Positions 11,887 through 24,481 of a DNA stretch of 64,000 nt are shown piece after piece (within the stretch, counting starts at the first letter, position 1; every line of letters starts with the position of its first letter). Source of the DNA: Liquidambar formosana (lineage: Eukaryota; Streptophyta; Magnoliopsida; Saxifragales; Altingiaceae); NCBI GenBank assembly GCA_039720395.1, contig CM077826.1, positions 16,115,962-16,179,961 of the forward strand, given 5' to 3'. Both the position numbers and the translations under genes were made by a program. The notes beneath the pieces were generated by a model. The model saw only the letters and a program-made list of their open reading frames with translations. It made no database searches and had not been told where the DNA came from.

Positions 11887-12440
11887 AAGCTGCTATCAGG
11901 TAGGCCAAGGTCTTCTTCTTCATGGATCTCCGCAATGACACCACATTCAAGGTACCAATTCAGGAATGGCACGGTAGCATGGCTAATGGATGAACCCTGG
12001 AGTTCTTCAATGGTCGAGTCTTCCATGGTGAGGATCATGTCTTGGAACATTTCAGTCATAGCCCCCGCATCAAGGTTCTCTGCCCAGTCTTCCTCTTTCA
12101 AGCTTCCATATAGATCTTGGATAGAGTGGTACCAACTTGTCAAACTTTGAGGATTCGGCCCTTCTGTGAAGTATCTATCACCAAAACTTTTATCTGCCAC
12201 GGCTGGGTCGGAACTTGGATAAAAAGTATATGGGATGTACTGCTTTATAGAAGAGTAATGGCGTGATGATTCATTCAACTCTTTCTCAATGCATTGGACA
12301 TAATCAAACCCAGATAGCGGTATCGCTGCTGATTCAGGTTGTATCTCACATATAGGCACACCTGCGAGTTTCAATTCATAGTCCCCTTGAAGTGTTACTA
12401 TGGCCCCTTCATAAGGAAACTTCACCTTTTGATGGAGTGA
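11883..12440 (-). pseudogene. 3' part of gag-pro of element A with replaced G-patch segment
   Basis: Ends with the same LGLPDSSL terminus as B. The N-terminal side is cut by the assembly gap at the place matching 20862 in B, just after the protease region. Compared with B, 464 nt carrying a G-patch-like GMGLGRRQQGIP stretch are replaced by 179 unrelated nt (12100-12278). The difference, 285 nt, is a multiple of three, so the frame stays open. The new segment's source is not recognised. Confidence 0.75.
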
Positions 12441-12540
12441 NNNNNNNNNNNNNNNNNNNNNNNNNNNNNNNNNNNNNNNNNNNNNNNNNNNNNNNNNNNN
12501 NNNNNNNNNNNNNNNNNNNNNNNNNNNNNNNNNNNNNNNN
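12441..12540. other. Assembly gap (100 N)
   Basis: Exactly 100 Ns, a placeholder of unknown true length. Left of it is mid gag-pro of A; right of it is the PPT-side hairpin of B, starting at the base matching 4414 of A. At least the rest of A's gag, leader and an LTR should lie between, so several kilobases may be missing. Confidence 0.95.
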
Positions 12541-12619
12541 CAATGATAAAGAACAACCCATTTTTGGCCAAAAACCCGGAGAAATCACACACTGATACCA
12601 ACAATGATGGGAGGTTGAA

Positions 12620-14400
12620 AACCTGAGACTGAAATAAGGAAGTGTACTCAAGTCATGAGTATACTTAAACCACTGAGGGTTGAGAATTGATAAGAGAAGC
12701 ATATTCAAGCCACTATGAATGAACATACTTTTGAAATGGAAAGATATATTCTAGTCACGAATATATTTGACCAAGTGATGAGAATGAAATCTGAGAAGTA
12801 CGTTCAAGTGATGAACATACCTTTGAAATGGAGAAATATATCCAAGCGATGGATATACTTAACCAAGTAAGTGACAAAATATCTGAGAAGTATACTCAAG
12901 TGATGAGTATACCACTGAAATGGAGAAATATATTCAGATCACGAATATATTTAACCAAGTAATCTGAGAATGAAATCTGAGAAGTATACTCAAGTGGTGA
13001 GCATACCATTGAAATGGAGAAATATATCCAAGCGATGGATATCTTTAACCAAGTAGGATAAGAATAATCTGAGAGGTGTATTCAAGTGATGAGTGTACTT
13101 TTGAAATGGAGAAATATATTCAGGTCACGAACATATTTAACCAAGTGATGAAAAAGATGCTGAGAAATATACTCAAGTGATGAGTATACTTAATGATTGA
13201 AAAAGACTGAGAAGTACGTTCAAGTGATGAACATACTTTTGAAATGGAGAAATGTATCCAAGTGATGGATATATTTAACCAAGTAAGCTGAGAAGTACAC
13301 TCAAGTGATGAGCATACCATTGAGATGGAGAAATATATCCAAACGACGGATATATTTAACCAAGTAAGATAAGAATAATCTGAGAAGTGTACTCAAGTGA
13401 TGAGTACACCATTGAAATGGAGAAATATATTCTAGTCACGAATATACTTAACCAAGTAAGTGACAAGTATGTTTAAGTGATAAACATACCATTGAAATAG
13501 AGAAATATATCCAAGTGATGGATATACTTAACCAAGTAAGTGACAAGTATGTTTAAGTGATAAACATACCATTGAAATAGAGAAATATATCCAAGCGATG
13601 GATATACTTAAGCAAGTAAGATAGAGAATAATCTGAGAAGTGTACTCAAGTGATGAGTACACCATTGAAATGGAGAAATATATTCTAGTCATGAATATAT
13701 TTAACCAAGTAAGTGACAAATATTCTGAGAAGTATGTTCAAGTGATGAACATACCATTGAAATGGAGAAATATACCCAAGCGATGGATATACTTAACCAA
13801 GTAAGTGGCAAAATATCTGAGAAGTATACTCAAGTGATGAGTATACCATTGAAATGGAAAAATATACCCAAGTGATGGATATACTTAACCAAGTAAGTGA
13901 CAAATGATCTGAGAAGTATGTTCAAGTGATGAACATACCATTGAAATGGAGAAGTGTACCCAAGCGATGGATATACTTAACCAAGTAAGTGACAAAATAT
14001 CTGAGAAGTATGTTCAAGTGATGAACATACCATTGAAATGGAGAAATATATTCAAGTGATGAATATATTTAACCAAGTAAGTGATAATGAGGATCTGAAA
14101 CTAGGAAGCATATTCAATGGGCGAACATGCTTTTGAAATGGAAGAATATATTCAAGTGATGAATATATTCAACCAAGTATGATAGAAAATGAGAATTTGA
14201 AACTGAGAAGCATATTCAAAGGGTGAATACACTTTTGAAATGGAAAATATATTCAAGTGATGAATATATTCAACCAAGTAGGATAGGGAATGAGAATTTG
14301 AAACCGAGAAGCATATTCAAAGAGTGAATACACTTTTGAAATGGAAGAATATATTCAAGTGATGAGTATATTCAACCAAGTGGGATGAAAAATCAAGATT
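12620..14400. repeat. Tandem hairpin array of element B
   Basis: Same structure as the array of A: alternating inverted repeats with loop AGTGA or variants such as AGCGA. Several units carry arms different from the unit at the same place in A; for example, a TATACCCA/TGGATATA-type unit near 13765 stands where A (about 5640) has ATATATTCA/TGAATATAC. Unit order and number near the ends also differ, pointing to exchange between units. Confidence 0.88.
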
Positions 14401-14809
14401 TGAAATGAGGATATATGATCAATTTATCAAGATTGAACAGGCATGGTGCAAGAGGAAAGTGACTTAACACATTGTCACTTGAGTTGGCATGACACAGGGG
14501 AAATATATTCAACCCTTTTGAACATAAAATCAATTCAAGGAATTGATTTCAAGATGGAATTTGATTGATTTTAAGCTCAAAAAGTGTTGAATATCTCATT
14601 TGGAAGGAGGTTTGATCACGCGTCAAGGCGAGACAAAGCGAGAAGCAAAACCAAAACAAAGTGGCTTGGGTGACCACCAGGCCTCGGGAGGCTAGCCGCC
14701 CAGGCCTGGGTGGTTACCCGAGCCCAAAGCGGAAATCCCACTTTGAATAGGAAACTTCCTATTCTGATGGGTTTTTTCCTATTTGAACTTGGATTTGTGA
14801 CCTTTTCCC

Positions 14810-14817
14810 TATAAAAA
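14810..14817 (+). promoter_or_regulatory. TATA box of antisense ORF (B)
   Basis: TATAAAAA 56 bp before the ATG at 14866, identical in context to the one at 6686-6693. The GC-rich palindrome at 14664-14724 lies upstream. Confidence 0.6.
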
Positions 14818-14865
14818 CACATCCAAGAGGTTCCTAAACCTACTTGTATTCATTCATTAGAAATT

Positions 14866-16153
14866 ATGGAGGCTCTAGACAAATTTTTAGGAGGGTTTTT
14901 GAGAGTTATGAGTGCTGAAGCAAAATCTGAGTTCAAGTGCTTTGGCTTGGATCCATTGCTCTCCTTGAGGCATGTGAGGCTTGAAACGAACCTCTTGACT
15001 GCTGCTACATATTTTTGGGATCCTCAAGTTCATGTGTTCCGCTTCAACTATGAAGAACTGTGCCCAACCATGGAGGAATTCTGTGCATTGTATGGAGTTT
15101 CAACGGTAGGTCCTTTCATTCTCCCTACTCCTCGCCCAAGCTTTCTTACTTCTTTCTCCAATCTACTTGGGATTCACCCACAATATGCCTCTACGTTTGT
15201 AAAGGACCATATGGTAGACTTGATGAAATTGGCAACCTCTTTTTTAGCTTATGATAGTAAAGGTATTCTGAATTTTACCTTTCCTATTAAGCATGCTCTT
15301 GCCTTTTGCCTCATTGGTCGTTTTCTTATTTCCACTGGTACTCCACATGTTCCCATTCAAATCTGTGACTTGATTCCTCTCCTTGCCAAGGGCCATAACT
15401 TGATTCCCATGGTGCTAGCTGAAACCCTGAATGGTTTGGATAAAACTCATGAGGACCCAAAGGTTCCTTTAGGAGGTAGCCCCATTCTACTGCAGATGTG
15501 GTTGCTTGAAAGACTGAATTTCTTGTCACCAGTTGCCATTACACCATACAAGCCCCAGCATTACTGCCTTCGCCGCATTGAACTACCTGGGCAATTTTCA
15601 TTGAGAGATTGGCTAGGTTACTTCCAAACCCTTTCTTGGAGGAGTGTCAAGTGGTTTGTATTCATATGGGGCTGCAGTGACCAGGTGCTTCTGCGGACTT
15701 CTGGATGCGCCATGGTGAGACTCATAGGACTGAGGTCTACTTCTTTTATTGGCCTTTAAGGGTTCTTCGTCAGATGGGCGCCATGCAAACCATACCCTAC
15801 TTCCTTGAAAGGTGACTATCCTGTGGTGCCCGCGGGTCTTTCTGTAGTGACTTGGGCGAAGGACCGATGGCCTAGCAAGTTGATACTAACCCAAGTTACG
15901 AATACTGATGGTCCGTATATGATGAGCCCCGAGTATAAGGAATGGTTGAAAAGCAATTTAGGTGAGAGAGAGACTACTCGAAGAGAAAGGATTTTTGGAC
16001 TTATCAAGAACAATGAACTTGGACCTTGCAGAGAAGATATTATGGAAGCAGTGACAGCAGCTTATGAACACTGACTTGAGGAAGAAAAGAAGACATGAAA
16101 GAGAGAAGAAGAAAGCTGAAGAGCGAGCTGCAAAGAAGCCCAAGAAAAACTGA
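14866..16153 (+). pseudogene. Antisense ORF of element B (DUF7745-like), frameshifted
   Basis: Nearly identical to the ORF at 6742-8028. It lacks that copy's stop codon but has two frameshifts of its own: one near 15735-15765 (bases lost in the TCTACTTCTTTTATTGG region) and one near 16070 (extra C in GAACACTGAC). A fragment resumes at 15805-16074. The lesions in A and B are different, so the ORF was broken independently after the copies separated. Function unknown. Confidence 0.7.
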
Positions 16154-16472
16154 AGACTCAATAGAATAGGATATTTATGGCATATTTATAGTTCTTTTAC
16201 TTAATACCAATGAATTGCTATGTCAATCAATTTTAGTTTTGAATAAATTGCCAATAATAAATCAAATTTGGGATTTTCTTGTTTGATTTAGACCGCACCC
16301 AAGGTAACTTTATGGGTTGCCTACGTATCTCCATGGTTTTTTTTTCTTCTTTTTTTTTTGTTTTTTTTTTTTGTTTTTTTTTTTGTTTTTGAATGGAGAA
16401 TCAGGTCTTACGTAGTTCTTATGCCTTAACTTTTGCCTAGGCCGCCCTTACGGGTTTTCAACCTAGCAGGCT
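16154..16472. other. Spacer between convergent antisense ORF and pol (B)
   Basis: About 320 bp with T-runs broken by single Gs (16337-16395), longer than in A. No coding evidence. Confidence 0.5.
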
Positions 16473-19400
16473 TCAAACATGATATTTCTTCAATTGATCC
16501 AAATTAGTTGGACGAGCGAACTCAATTCCATCTAAATCCATGAGGCGAACAGCCCCTGCTGGCAATATCTCTTTGATAATGTATGGCCCACCCCAACTTG
16601 GCTTGAATTTTCCCCGCGGATCGAACACTGGAGCTCTGATTTCTTTCAGCACTACATCCCCTTTCTTTAGACCTCGATCTTTGACATGCTTGTTGAATGC
16701 TCTGGCAACTCTCCGTTGATACCCCTGAACATGATACAGCGCCCTTAAACGCCTTTCATCCAGCAAAGCTAACTCATCATAGCGGCTCTTAACCCAGTCC
16801 ACTTCTGTTATCTGGCTCTCCACGGCAACTCTTAGTGAAGGAACTTCCAATTCAACTGGCAACACGGCCTCCATTCCATAAACTAGAGAATAAGGGGTAG
16901 CCCCTGTTGACGACCTTATTGATGTTCTGTAACCCCATAGAGCCAATGGCAACTTCTCATGCCAGTCTGTGTGTGAGTCCGCAGTCTTCTGTAGTATCTT
17001 CTTGATGTTCTTGTTAGCTGCTTCCACCGCTCCATTAGTCTGAGGACGGTATGGCTGACGACAGATGGTGAACTATGCCATACTTTTGCAAGAGCTCATG
17101 GGTTTCTTTCTGAAAGTGCTGGCCATTGTCTGAGATAACTTCATGCGGTACCCCATATCGATAGATGATGCTGTGCTGTATGAACTGTGCTACCTTCTTG
17201 GAATTCAAGGTCTTGAAGGACGCTGCTTCCACCCACTTAGTGAAGTAGTCGATGGCGACCAGGATGTATTCATGCCCATTTGATGCCTTTGGCTTGATCT
17301 GTCCGATGATATCTATCCCCCATACCGCGAATGGCCAAGGTGATGACATACTCGTTAAAGGCATAGAAGGCAAATGTTGTCCACTGGCGAACAGTTGGCA
17401 TTTGTGGCACTTCTTGACATGTGCGTGGCAGTCTCTTTCCATGGTGGACCAATAATAGCCTAGCCTCATGATTTTCTTAGCCAACATATAGCCGTTCATG
17501 TGCGGAGCCCCTGTTCCTTCATGGATTTCTTTAATCAGATGCTCGGCTTCCTCCTCGGTGACACACAGCAGGTGGATCCCGTCGTATGACCTTCGATATA
17601 GCTTTCCTCCACAAAGTACATAGTGACTTGCCAATCGCCTTAGGGTTTTTCTATCAATGCGAGATGCTCCTTCTGGGTACTCCCTTTCTTCAATGAACTT
17701 CATTATGTCATGGAACCACGGGTGGCCATCATTTACCTCTCCTCCTCGGATTGCACAACAGTACACAGGCTTGTCTCGGCATTCTATCACCAACGGCTTC
17801 ACATTTCCCCCTTCAGGTATCTCCACCATGGATGCTAGGGTCGCCAAGGCATCGGCGAACTGGTTCTTGTTTCTTGAAAGGTAGTTGAACTCTATCTCTG
17901 AGAACTCCTTGGTTAGAGCTTCCAGATAGGCATGGTAAGGCAACAATTTCTCATCTCGAGTTTTCCATTCCCCTTTTATCTGGCAAATGATTAGTGCTGA
18001 GTCCCCGAACACTTCCAATTCTTTGATCCCCAATTCAAGTGCCGCTTCCAGTGCTAGGATACAGGCCTCATACTCAGCAATGTTGTTGGTAGCTTCGAAC
18101 CCCAACTTGACCGCTAACGGTGTAAATGCCTCTTCGGGTGAGACCAGCAGGACTCCTATCCCATAACCTTTCTTATTGGCTGCCCCATCGAAGTATACTC
18201 TCCAAGTTTTTCTACCAATCTCTAGCACGTCCTCATCTGGGAATTGATCGTTGAACGGAGCGGATGATGACACCGGACAGCTGGCTAGGTAGTCTGCGAT
18301 GACGCTTCCCTTGATAGACTTCTGATTCACGTACTTGATGTCGAATTCATTGAGGAGAATTGACCATCGAGCAGTTCTGAATGACAATACTGGCCTTTCT
18401 ACCAGGTACTTCAACGGGTCCATGCGACTTATCAAGAACACTTCGAAGGACATCATGTAGTGTCGGAGTTTCTGCGTCGCCCATACTAGTGCCACACAAG
18501 CTTTTTCAATCGCATTGTACTTCACTTCATAGTCTGTCATTTTCTTGCTTAAGTAATAGATGGCATTCTCCTTTGTAGACCCTTCGAGATATTGAGCTAA
18601 CATAGCCCCCGTCGCGGTTTCGGTGACCGTTAAGTATAACAAAAGCGGCGCACCTTGCCGTGGGGGAACTAAGATTGGAGGATTGCTCAAGTATCTCTTA
18701 ATGGTCTCAAAGGCCTCTTGGCATTCTTCGTTCCATACTTTTGGCACACCTTTCTTAAGCAATTTGAAGATTGGTTCGCAAACCATGGTTAAGTTGGCAA
18801 TGAATCGGCTTATGTATTGAACTCTTCCCAGAAAACCCCGGATCTGCTTCTCAGTGCTAGGCGGCTCCATCTCCACAATAGCTTTTATCTTCCCTGGGTC
18901 CACTTCGATACCTCTCTGAGTGATCATAAACCCCAATAACTTGCCTGCAGTGACACCAAAAGCGCACTTCTGTGGGTTGAGACGGAGATTGTACTTTTTT
19001 GCTCGCTCTAGGAATTTCTCTAGCGCCTTAAAATGCCCTTCTCTATCCACGGACTTCACGATCATATCATCGACATAAACCTCGACTTCTTTATGGATCA
19101 TATCATGCAATAGGGTCGTAGCTGCTCTTTGGTAAGTAGCCCCAGCGTTTCTTAAGCCAAAAGGCATTACCTTGTAACAGTACGTTCCCCATTGCGTGAT
19201 AAAGGCTGTTTTCTCCATGTCTTGAGGCGCCATCTTTATCTGGTTATACTCGGAGAATCCGTCCATGAAGGAGAGGAGTGCATGTCCCACCGTGCTATCT
19301 ACCAACACGTCGATATGGGGTAAAGGAAAGTCATCCTTAGGGCTCGTGGCGTTGAGATCTCGGAAGTCGACACACATCCTCACTTTCCCATCTTTTTTAG

Positions 19401-19852
19401 GCACAGGCACTATATTCGACAACCACTCGGAGTACTCCACAACTTGGAGGAAACCCACGTCTAGTTGTTTAGTTACCTCTTCTTTTACTTTTAGAGCCCA
19501 TTCTGGTTTTAATCTTCTGAGTTTCTGCTTTACCGGCTTCTTTAGGGAATTAGTGGGGATATAGTGTTGCACAATATCGGGGTCGATGCCAGGCATGTCT
19601 TCATAAGACCATGCAAAAGCCATAATGTTGGCTTTCAAGAGGGAGATCATCTTTTCTTTTTCAACGGGGGAGAGGGTTTTCCCAATTTTAACTATTCTTG
19701 GCAATTCATTCGTCCCTAAGTTGATTGATTCCAATTCATCCATATTAGGTTCGGTGACGCCCCTTTTCCTTTGCTCAACGAGCTCCGGGGGGACATCGTT
19801 CCTAGGATCTATATCCATGCCATAAATATCCATAGAGGAGAGAAAAGAGACA
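16473..19852 (-). pseudogene. pol of element B: RT, dual RNase H, integrase, one frameshift
   Basis: Exon 2 starts after the acceptor at 19853; the first Met is at 19833. One long ORF of 932 residues covers the RT (YVDDMIVKS), Ty3 RNase H, the second RNase H (YFDGAANKKGYG) and the integrase zinc finger and catalytic aspartates. A 1-nt insertion (C at about 17055) shifts the frame just before the integrase glutamate; the rest continues at 17027-16473 (GAVEAANKN homologous region and C-terminus). Copy A is intact at that base. Known role: copies the element's RNA into DNA and integrates it. Confidence 0.9.
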
Positions 19853-20023
19853 CTGCATATATAGAGAAAGAAAGCACACTTTATTGACTAGGAATAATGG
19901 GAATGACACACAAAAGAAAGAAGGAAAACAAACAAATCTGTATCAATACTATGACTCCACAAAGTGAGTAAAGTAGATACATCTTATTGAATTAGGGAAA
20001 TATTACTAAACTAAGACACCTAC
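19853..20023 (-). other. Spliceosomal-type intron between gag-pro and pol (B)
   Basis: Donor GTAGGT at 20023-20018, acceptor TATATGCAG ending at 19853, 171 nt. Splicing removes the TAG at 20020-20022 and fuses gag-pro with pol in frame. Unspliced RNA would give gag-pro only. This offers control of the gag to pol ratio by splicing, as known for Ogre. Confidence 0.75.
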
Positions 20024-22794
20024 AAGCTGCTATCAGGTAGGCCAAGGTCTTCTTCTTCATGGATCTCCGCAACGACACCACATTCAAGGTACCAATTCAG
20101 GAGTGGCAAGGTAGCATGGCTAATGGACGAACCCTGGAGTTCTTCAATGGTCGAGTCTTCCACGGTGAGGATCATATCTTGGAACATTTCAGTCATAGCC
20201 CCTACATCAAGGTTCTCTGCCCAGTCTTCCTCTTTCTTTTCCCAGAACTCATCATTGATGGCTTCATCATCCACCATTTCAACTGTGATTGGATACCATT
20301 CGGTGAAGAAGATTTCAAAACCCGGAACTCGGATCTTGGTAGCTTGGTCAAAGGTGGGCTCTGGAAACCCGCAATATAGAAAATCATCCCCTTCTTTGAC
20401 GAAGTAACCATTCAAAGTAGGTCGATATGGCGAGATCTTCAGGTCTGGCACCCTTCCCTCGGCTTTGGCTCTTACTTTCTCTTTGTTCCTCTTCAGCATT
20501 TCCGCATAATCATTTTTGGAGGGCTCATATCCTAACCCAAAAGTATATGAGGTGACACGGCTTTGAATAGACGTAGGGATCCCTTGTTGGCGACGCCCTA
20601 GCCCCATGCCTGGAAAGAAACTCATCTTTCTCATTATTTCACCGACGTGCAAGTTGCCATGGGGGCAAAAGTCCAAGGGTATTAATTCACCCTTTTCGAG
20701 CTCTTTCTCAATGCATTGGACATAGTCAAACCCAGATAGCGGTATCGCTGCTGATTCGGGTTGTATCTCACATATAGGCACACCTGCGAGTTTCAATTCA
20801 TAGTCCCCTTGAAGCGTTACTATGGCTCCTTCATAAGGAAACTTCACCTTTTGATGGAGTGAAGATGGCACAGCCCCAGCAGGATGGATCCAAGGTCGGC
20901 CCAACAGCAAGTTGAAACATGACGGCACATCCAACACTTGGAATTCCACCCTAAATTCAGTGGGTCCCATGATAAGAGGCAAAGTAACTACCCCTATTAC
21001 TTCTCGACGGGTGTTGTCATAAGCTCTTACAGTTTGCCCAGATGGCATGAAATCAGTGGGTCCCAAACCCAAAACAGTGGTAGTTCGAAGAGGACATACA
21101 TTCAGTGCGGACCCATTGTCGATAAGAACGGTGGGAACCCTCTTCCCCATAGTGTCAACGGTCACATAGAGAGCTTGAGAATGGCTCAGCTCGCTTTTAG
21201 GTAGGTCTACATCGGTGAACACGATGGTTGAGTTCTTGGGAGTTGGATTCACCAAATGTACCAATCCCTCGGGGGATGTGTCAACAGGCACTTGTATCTG
21301 ATTCAACAGTTTCAACACGGTCTGTCTGTGCTTATGCGAGGCCATGAGCAAGCCCCAAATAGTAATGTTGGCATTGGTCTTCTTCAGCTGCCTAAGCACT
21401 TCATCCTCTTCTTCTTGCAAGCTAGGACGCCTCTGCCCTTCCAAATCTTCCAACGGATTTTCAGATTCTAGGTGGGGGGGCTTGAAAGGACGACCCCCTC
21501 TGGTTATATGGTCCAACTCATCATCGCTAGCCCATATGTCATGGACTTCCTCGGAGTCATTCATCAAGTCATCCCATTCTATCATGTCGATGCTCTCCAT
21601 CTCTGTCGGCAAGTCATCCCAACCTGAAGGGACTATCGGCTCATCTGATATCGGACTTGGGCTTGAGTACAGCACATAGTAATCATATTTCCCCGACACT
21701 TCACCTAATAGGCCAACCTGAGGATCCCCTGCTTCATATCTTTCTTTCAGCTCTTGTTGGATAGATTTCTTTGGCAACAACAAAACCTTTTGGTCAATGA
21801 GGTCTTGGATGATCTTCTTTAGTATAGAACAAGCCTCGGTGTCATGGCCGGGTGCACGATGGTATTGGCAATATTGGTGAGGGATTGATGGTCTTGGCTT
21901 TGGTGGAAGTGGCATGATAAGGCTGTTATTGCGGCAAATGGTGAAGAGACGGGTTAAGGTCATGGGGAGCGGAGTGTATTGTCTTATGGGATGGCGAGGG
22001 CGAGAGGATTCAACCCCAATGGCATTTATGGTGTTAGGTGGGGGTGTGTTGTTGTGTGATGGGAGAGGATTACGGGTGACATTTGGATGGGTTGGTGGTG
22101 AAATGACTTGCTTGTCAATGAGGTCTTGGACTTGGTGGCGAAGGCGAATACAGCAATTGGTGGCATGGCCTTTGGATTGGTGGTACTTGCAGTACTCATT
22201 CTCATTGTAGCTCTTGGGTAAGGGATTTGGTGGAGGTCTTGGGTCGAGTGGCTTCAATAGGTCACGACTTATGAGCTTTTCAAGGACTCTTTCGAGTGGC
22301 ATGAATAGGTCAGTGAATTGGCGAGGTGGATTGACATCATTGAGAGAAAAGGGTTGGATTGGTTGAGTTATGGTGTTGACCTCGGCATTGTTCTTCCCAG
22401 TAAAGTTTGTCTTGCGACTCCTCACTTCCTCAGTCTTGATTGTCCCATCATTGATAGCATCTTCAACCTGCGTGCCAGCCCCAATGAGAGCTTTGAAATT
22501 TGGGAAATAGTGGGCAAATAGGTGTTTGTGATACACGGGCAGCAGGTTCTTAACCACTAACTGAATTTGGTCCTCCTCATTCGGCCTATCCGTCATTCTC
22601 GACGCCTTTTGTCTCCACCTTGTAATGTAAGCGGAGAAAGTTTCATGAGCCCCTTGCTTGGTAGTTTCTAGGTCCCTTCGAGTAACGTCCACCTCTGTGT
22701 TATACTTGTAGTGCTCTGAAAACTCATTGCATATGTCTTCCCAAGTCCGGGTTCTATTCTCATCCAAGGATAAGAACCATTTCAAAGCAGAAGT
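20020..22794 (-). pseudogene. gag-pro of element B, C-terminal part
   Basis: Open frame from the Copia-1 insertion to the stop at 20020. It holds the end of the retrotransposon gag domain (ALKWFLSLDENRTRTWEDI), two short Cys/His regions (CKYHQSKGHATNCC, CQYHRAPGHDTEAC), an aspartic protease (VLIDNGSALNVCP) and a G-patch-like stretch (GMGLGRRQQGIP) between protease and RT. The N-terminal part continues in frame at 32636-33204 once Copia-1 is taken out. The only visible defect is the insertion. Confidence 0.85.
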
Positions 22795-24463
22795 TGTTAG
22801 GATTATGCCCTAGAGCCAATCATAGAGATGATTGTTTAGGGATTAGGAACAATCAATTGATTTCATTTATATATGTCACATTTATTATTGATTTAATAAA
22901 AGGGCTTATTCTATTATGTTTATATGCATCATTTATATTTACATAATATGTCCATGGAGTTAGAGTTGAGAATATGAAATTACAAAGGGTTGTAATTTTG
23001 AGACTGTAAATATATCTCTGTACTAAACTCCTAAATCATTCCTAGTTGAAGGTTCACTATGATGGACAGTAATGAACCATAGGACTAGCACTTGTTAGGT
23101 TGACTCTATAGGAGGATAGCTAGTCTCAAGCTATTTGTGTGGGGACACTACAACCAACAAGTGGGTGCCTATTATCAGAATAGGTACACTGAATGTGACC
23201 AAAGATATGAGATAAACTGAATGGAGTTTTAACCTGCCTGTCAATCAGTTTCTCATTGTTATAGTGGTACAAGTAATCCTTAGACCTGAGACACCATGGT
23301 TGTCTTATGCATGTAGCTTTAGAAGTTTGATAACACTAAGTGCAGATCCTATTCAGGGGTCTGTAAGGGTGTTCATTGGCCCTTCTGCTATATGTGTGAA
23401 GGCATGTGAGTGATCAACAAGGAATCCATCACTCTCAGGAAAAAGGGAGTGAATGTCTCATACAGCATTCATTGAATATAACTCATTAAATCCATGGGCC
23501 CATGGTAGAATGAATATGGAAAGGAGTTTCCATAAGTTCATCTTTGAGTTGATATTAATGAATGAGTATAAAGTAACTGAACTAGGGACTTGATAGACTT
23601 CCATGTCCTATTAGTTCAATTGGAGACATTGTGTTGATGGAAGGATGGAATTGTAACATGTAAACTATAACAGAAGGGTTCTTTGTAAATGACTATTCAC
23701 CTCATTAAAGACCACACCATGAGCCATATGCTAGGTGTTACTCATGGTTAGTAGAAGCGCTAATTGATATAAATGAGTTATAATCAATTAGGGAATTGAA
23801 AGGAGTTTCAATTAGACCCTTAATGGAAAGTGTTCCATTGTGCACAACTTGTGCTGTTCCTACTACTTGATGATGTGAACCCAATGGGTCACACACTGAT
23901 CATGCTAAGAGAGCTTGATTGTCTATGAGAGAAAGGGTATAAGTGATTAAAGAAAAGTTCTTTAAGGGGCTAATTTGTATTTGATGCAAACTAGTGGGCT
24001 AATTGTGTAATTAAAAGTAATTACACAAATTAGATTAGGGTTTGGAATCCCCCCTTGGCCGGCCCTAGTTGGAGGCTATTTAAAGCCTTTTATGATGTGA
24101 TGACATCATCACTTAATGCACTCTTGGAGGCTCCCTAGTGCTGGCCGAAAATTTCACAGCTCTCCCTCTCTCTCTCTCCCTCTTCTCCACCTCTAGCAAC
24201 CCTAAGGAAGAAGAAGGAAAGGACAACTTGCTCAAGCTAGGTGTGGATACTGTTGGAGGCAGTGCACTTGGACTGCTCAATCAGAAGACAAAGCTTGGAG
24301 CATAAAGGAGAAGACTTGTTCAACTGTAAGTACCCTAACTCTCTTGGTAGTTAGGTTTATGGTTTTTGTATTAAGCATAATTAAGATTCATGGGTTTGGG
24401 AATCATAGGAAAAATTTTAAATTCCGCCCTTTGTAGTTTTCCTCCCTAGTTAGATTCCCAACA
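22795..24463 (+). repeat. 5' LTR of Copia-1
   Basis: Starts TGTTAGGATT, ends TTCCCAACA. A likely TATA element TATTTAAA is at 24077-24084, followed by a CT-rich stretch at about 24160-24190. It differs from the 3' LTR at few sites, four of them in the last 40 bp. Confidence 0.93.
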
Positions 24464-24464
24464 G

Positions 24465-24481
24465 TGGTATCAGAGCCATGG
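24465..24481 (+). promoter_or_regulatory. Copia-1 primer binding site
   Basis: TGGTATCAGAGCCATGG, one base after the LTR. This matches the usual plant Copia site complementary to the 3' end of initiator tRNA-Met. Confidence 0.9.

Larger units (their letters stand above)
1605..12440 (-). mobile_element. Ty3/Gypsy Tat/Ogre-type element A, 5' half missing
   Basis: In minus-strand sense the visible order is the end of gag-pro, a short intron, pol, a convergent antisense ORF, a hairpin array, a polypurine tract and the 3' LTR. Lineage evidence: two RNase H domains in pol, an intron between PRO and RT, an antisense extra ORF, and in sister copy B a tRNA-Arg-like primer site. These are known traits of the Tat/Ogre clade. 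The right edge is the N gap, which removes the start of gag, the leader and the 5' LTR. It differs from B by a small percentage in the coding part. The base run left of the LTR (ATAAG) does not match the one right of B's LTR (GAAGG), so A and B are not simply one insertion. Confidence 0.88.
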
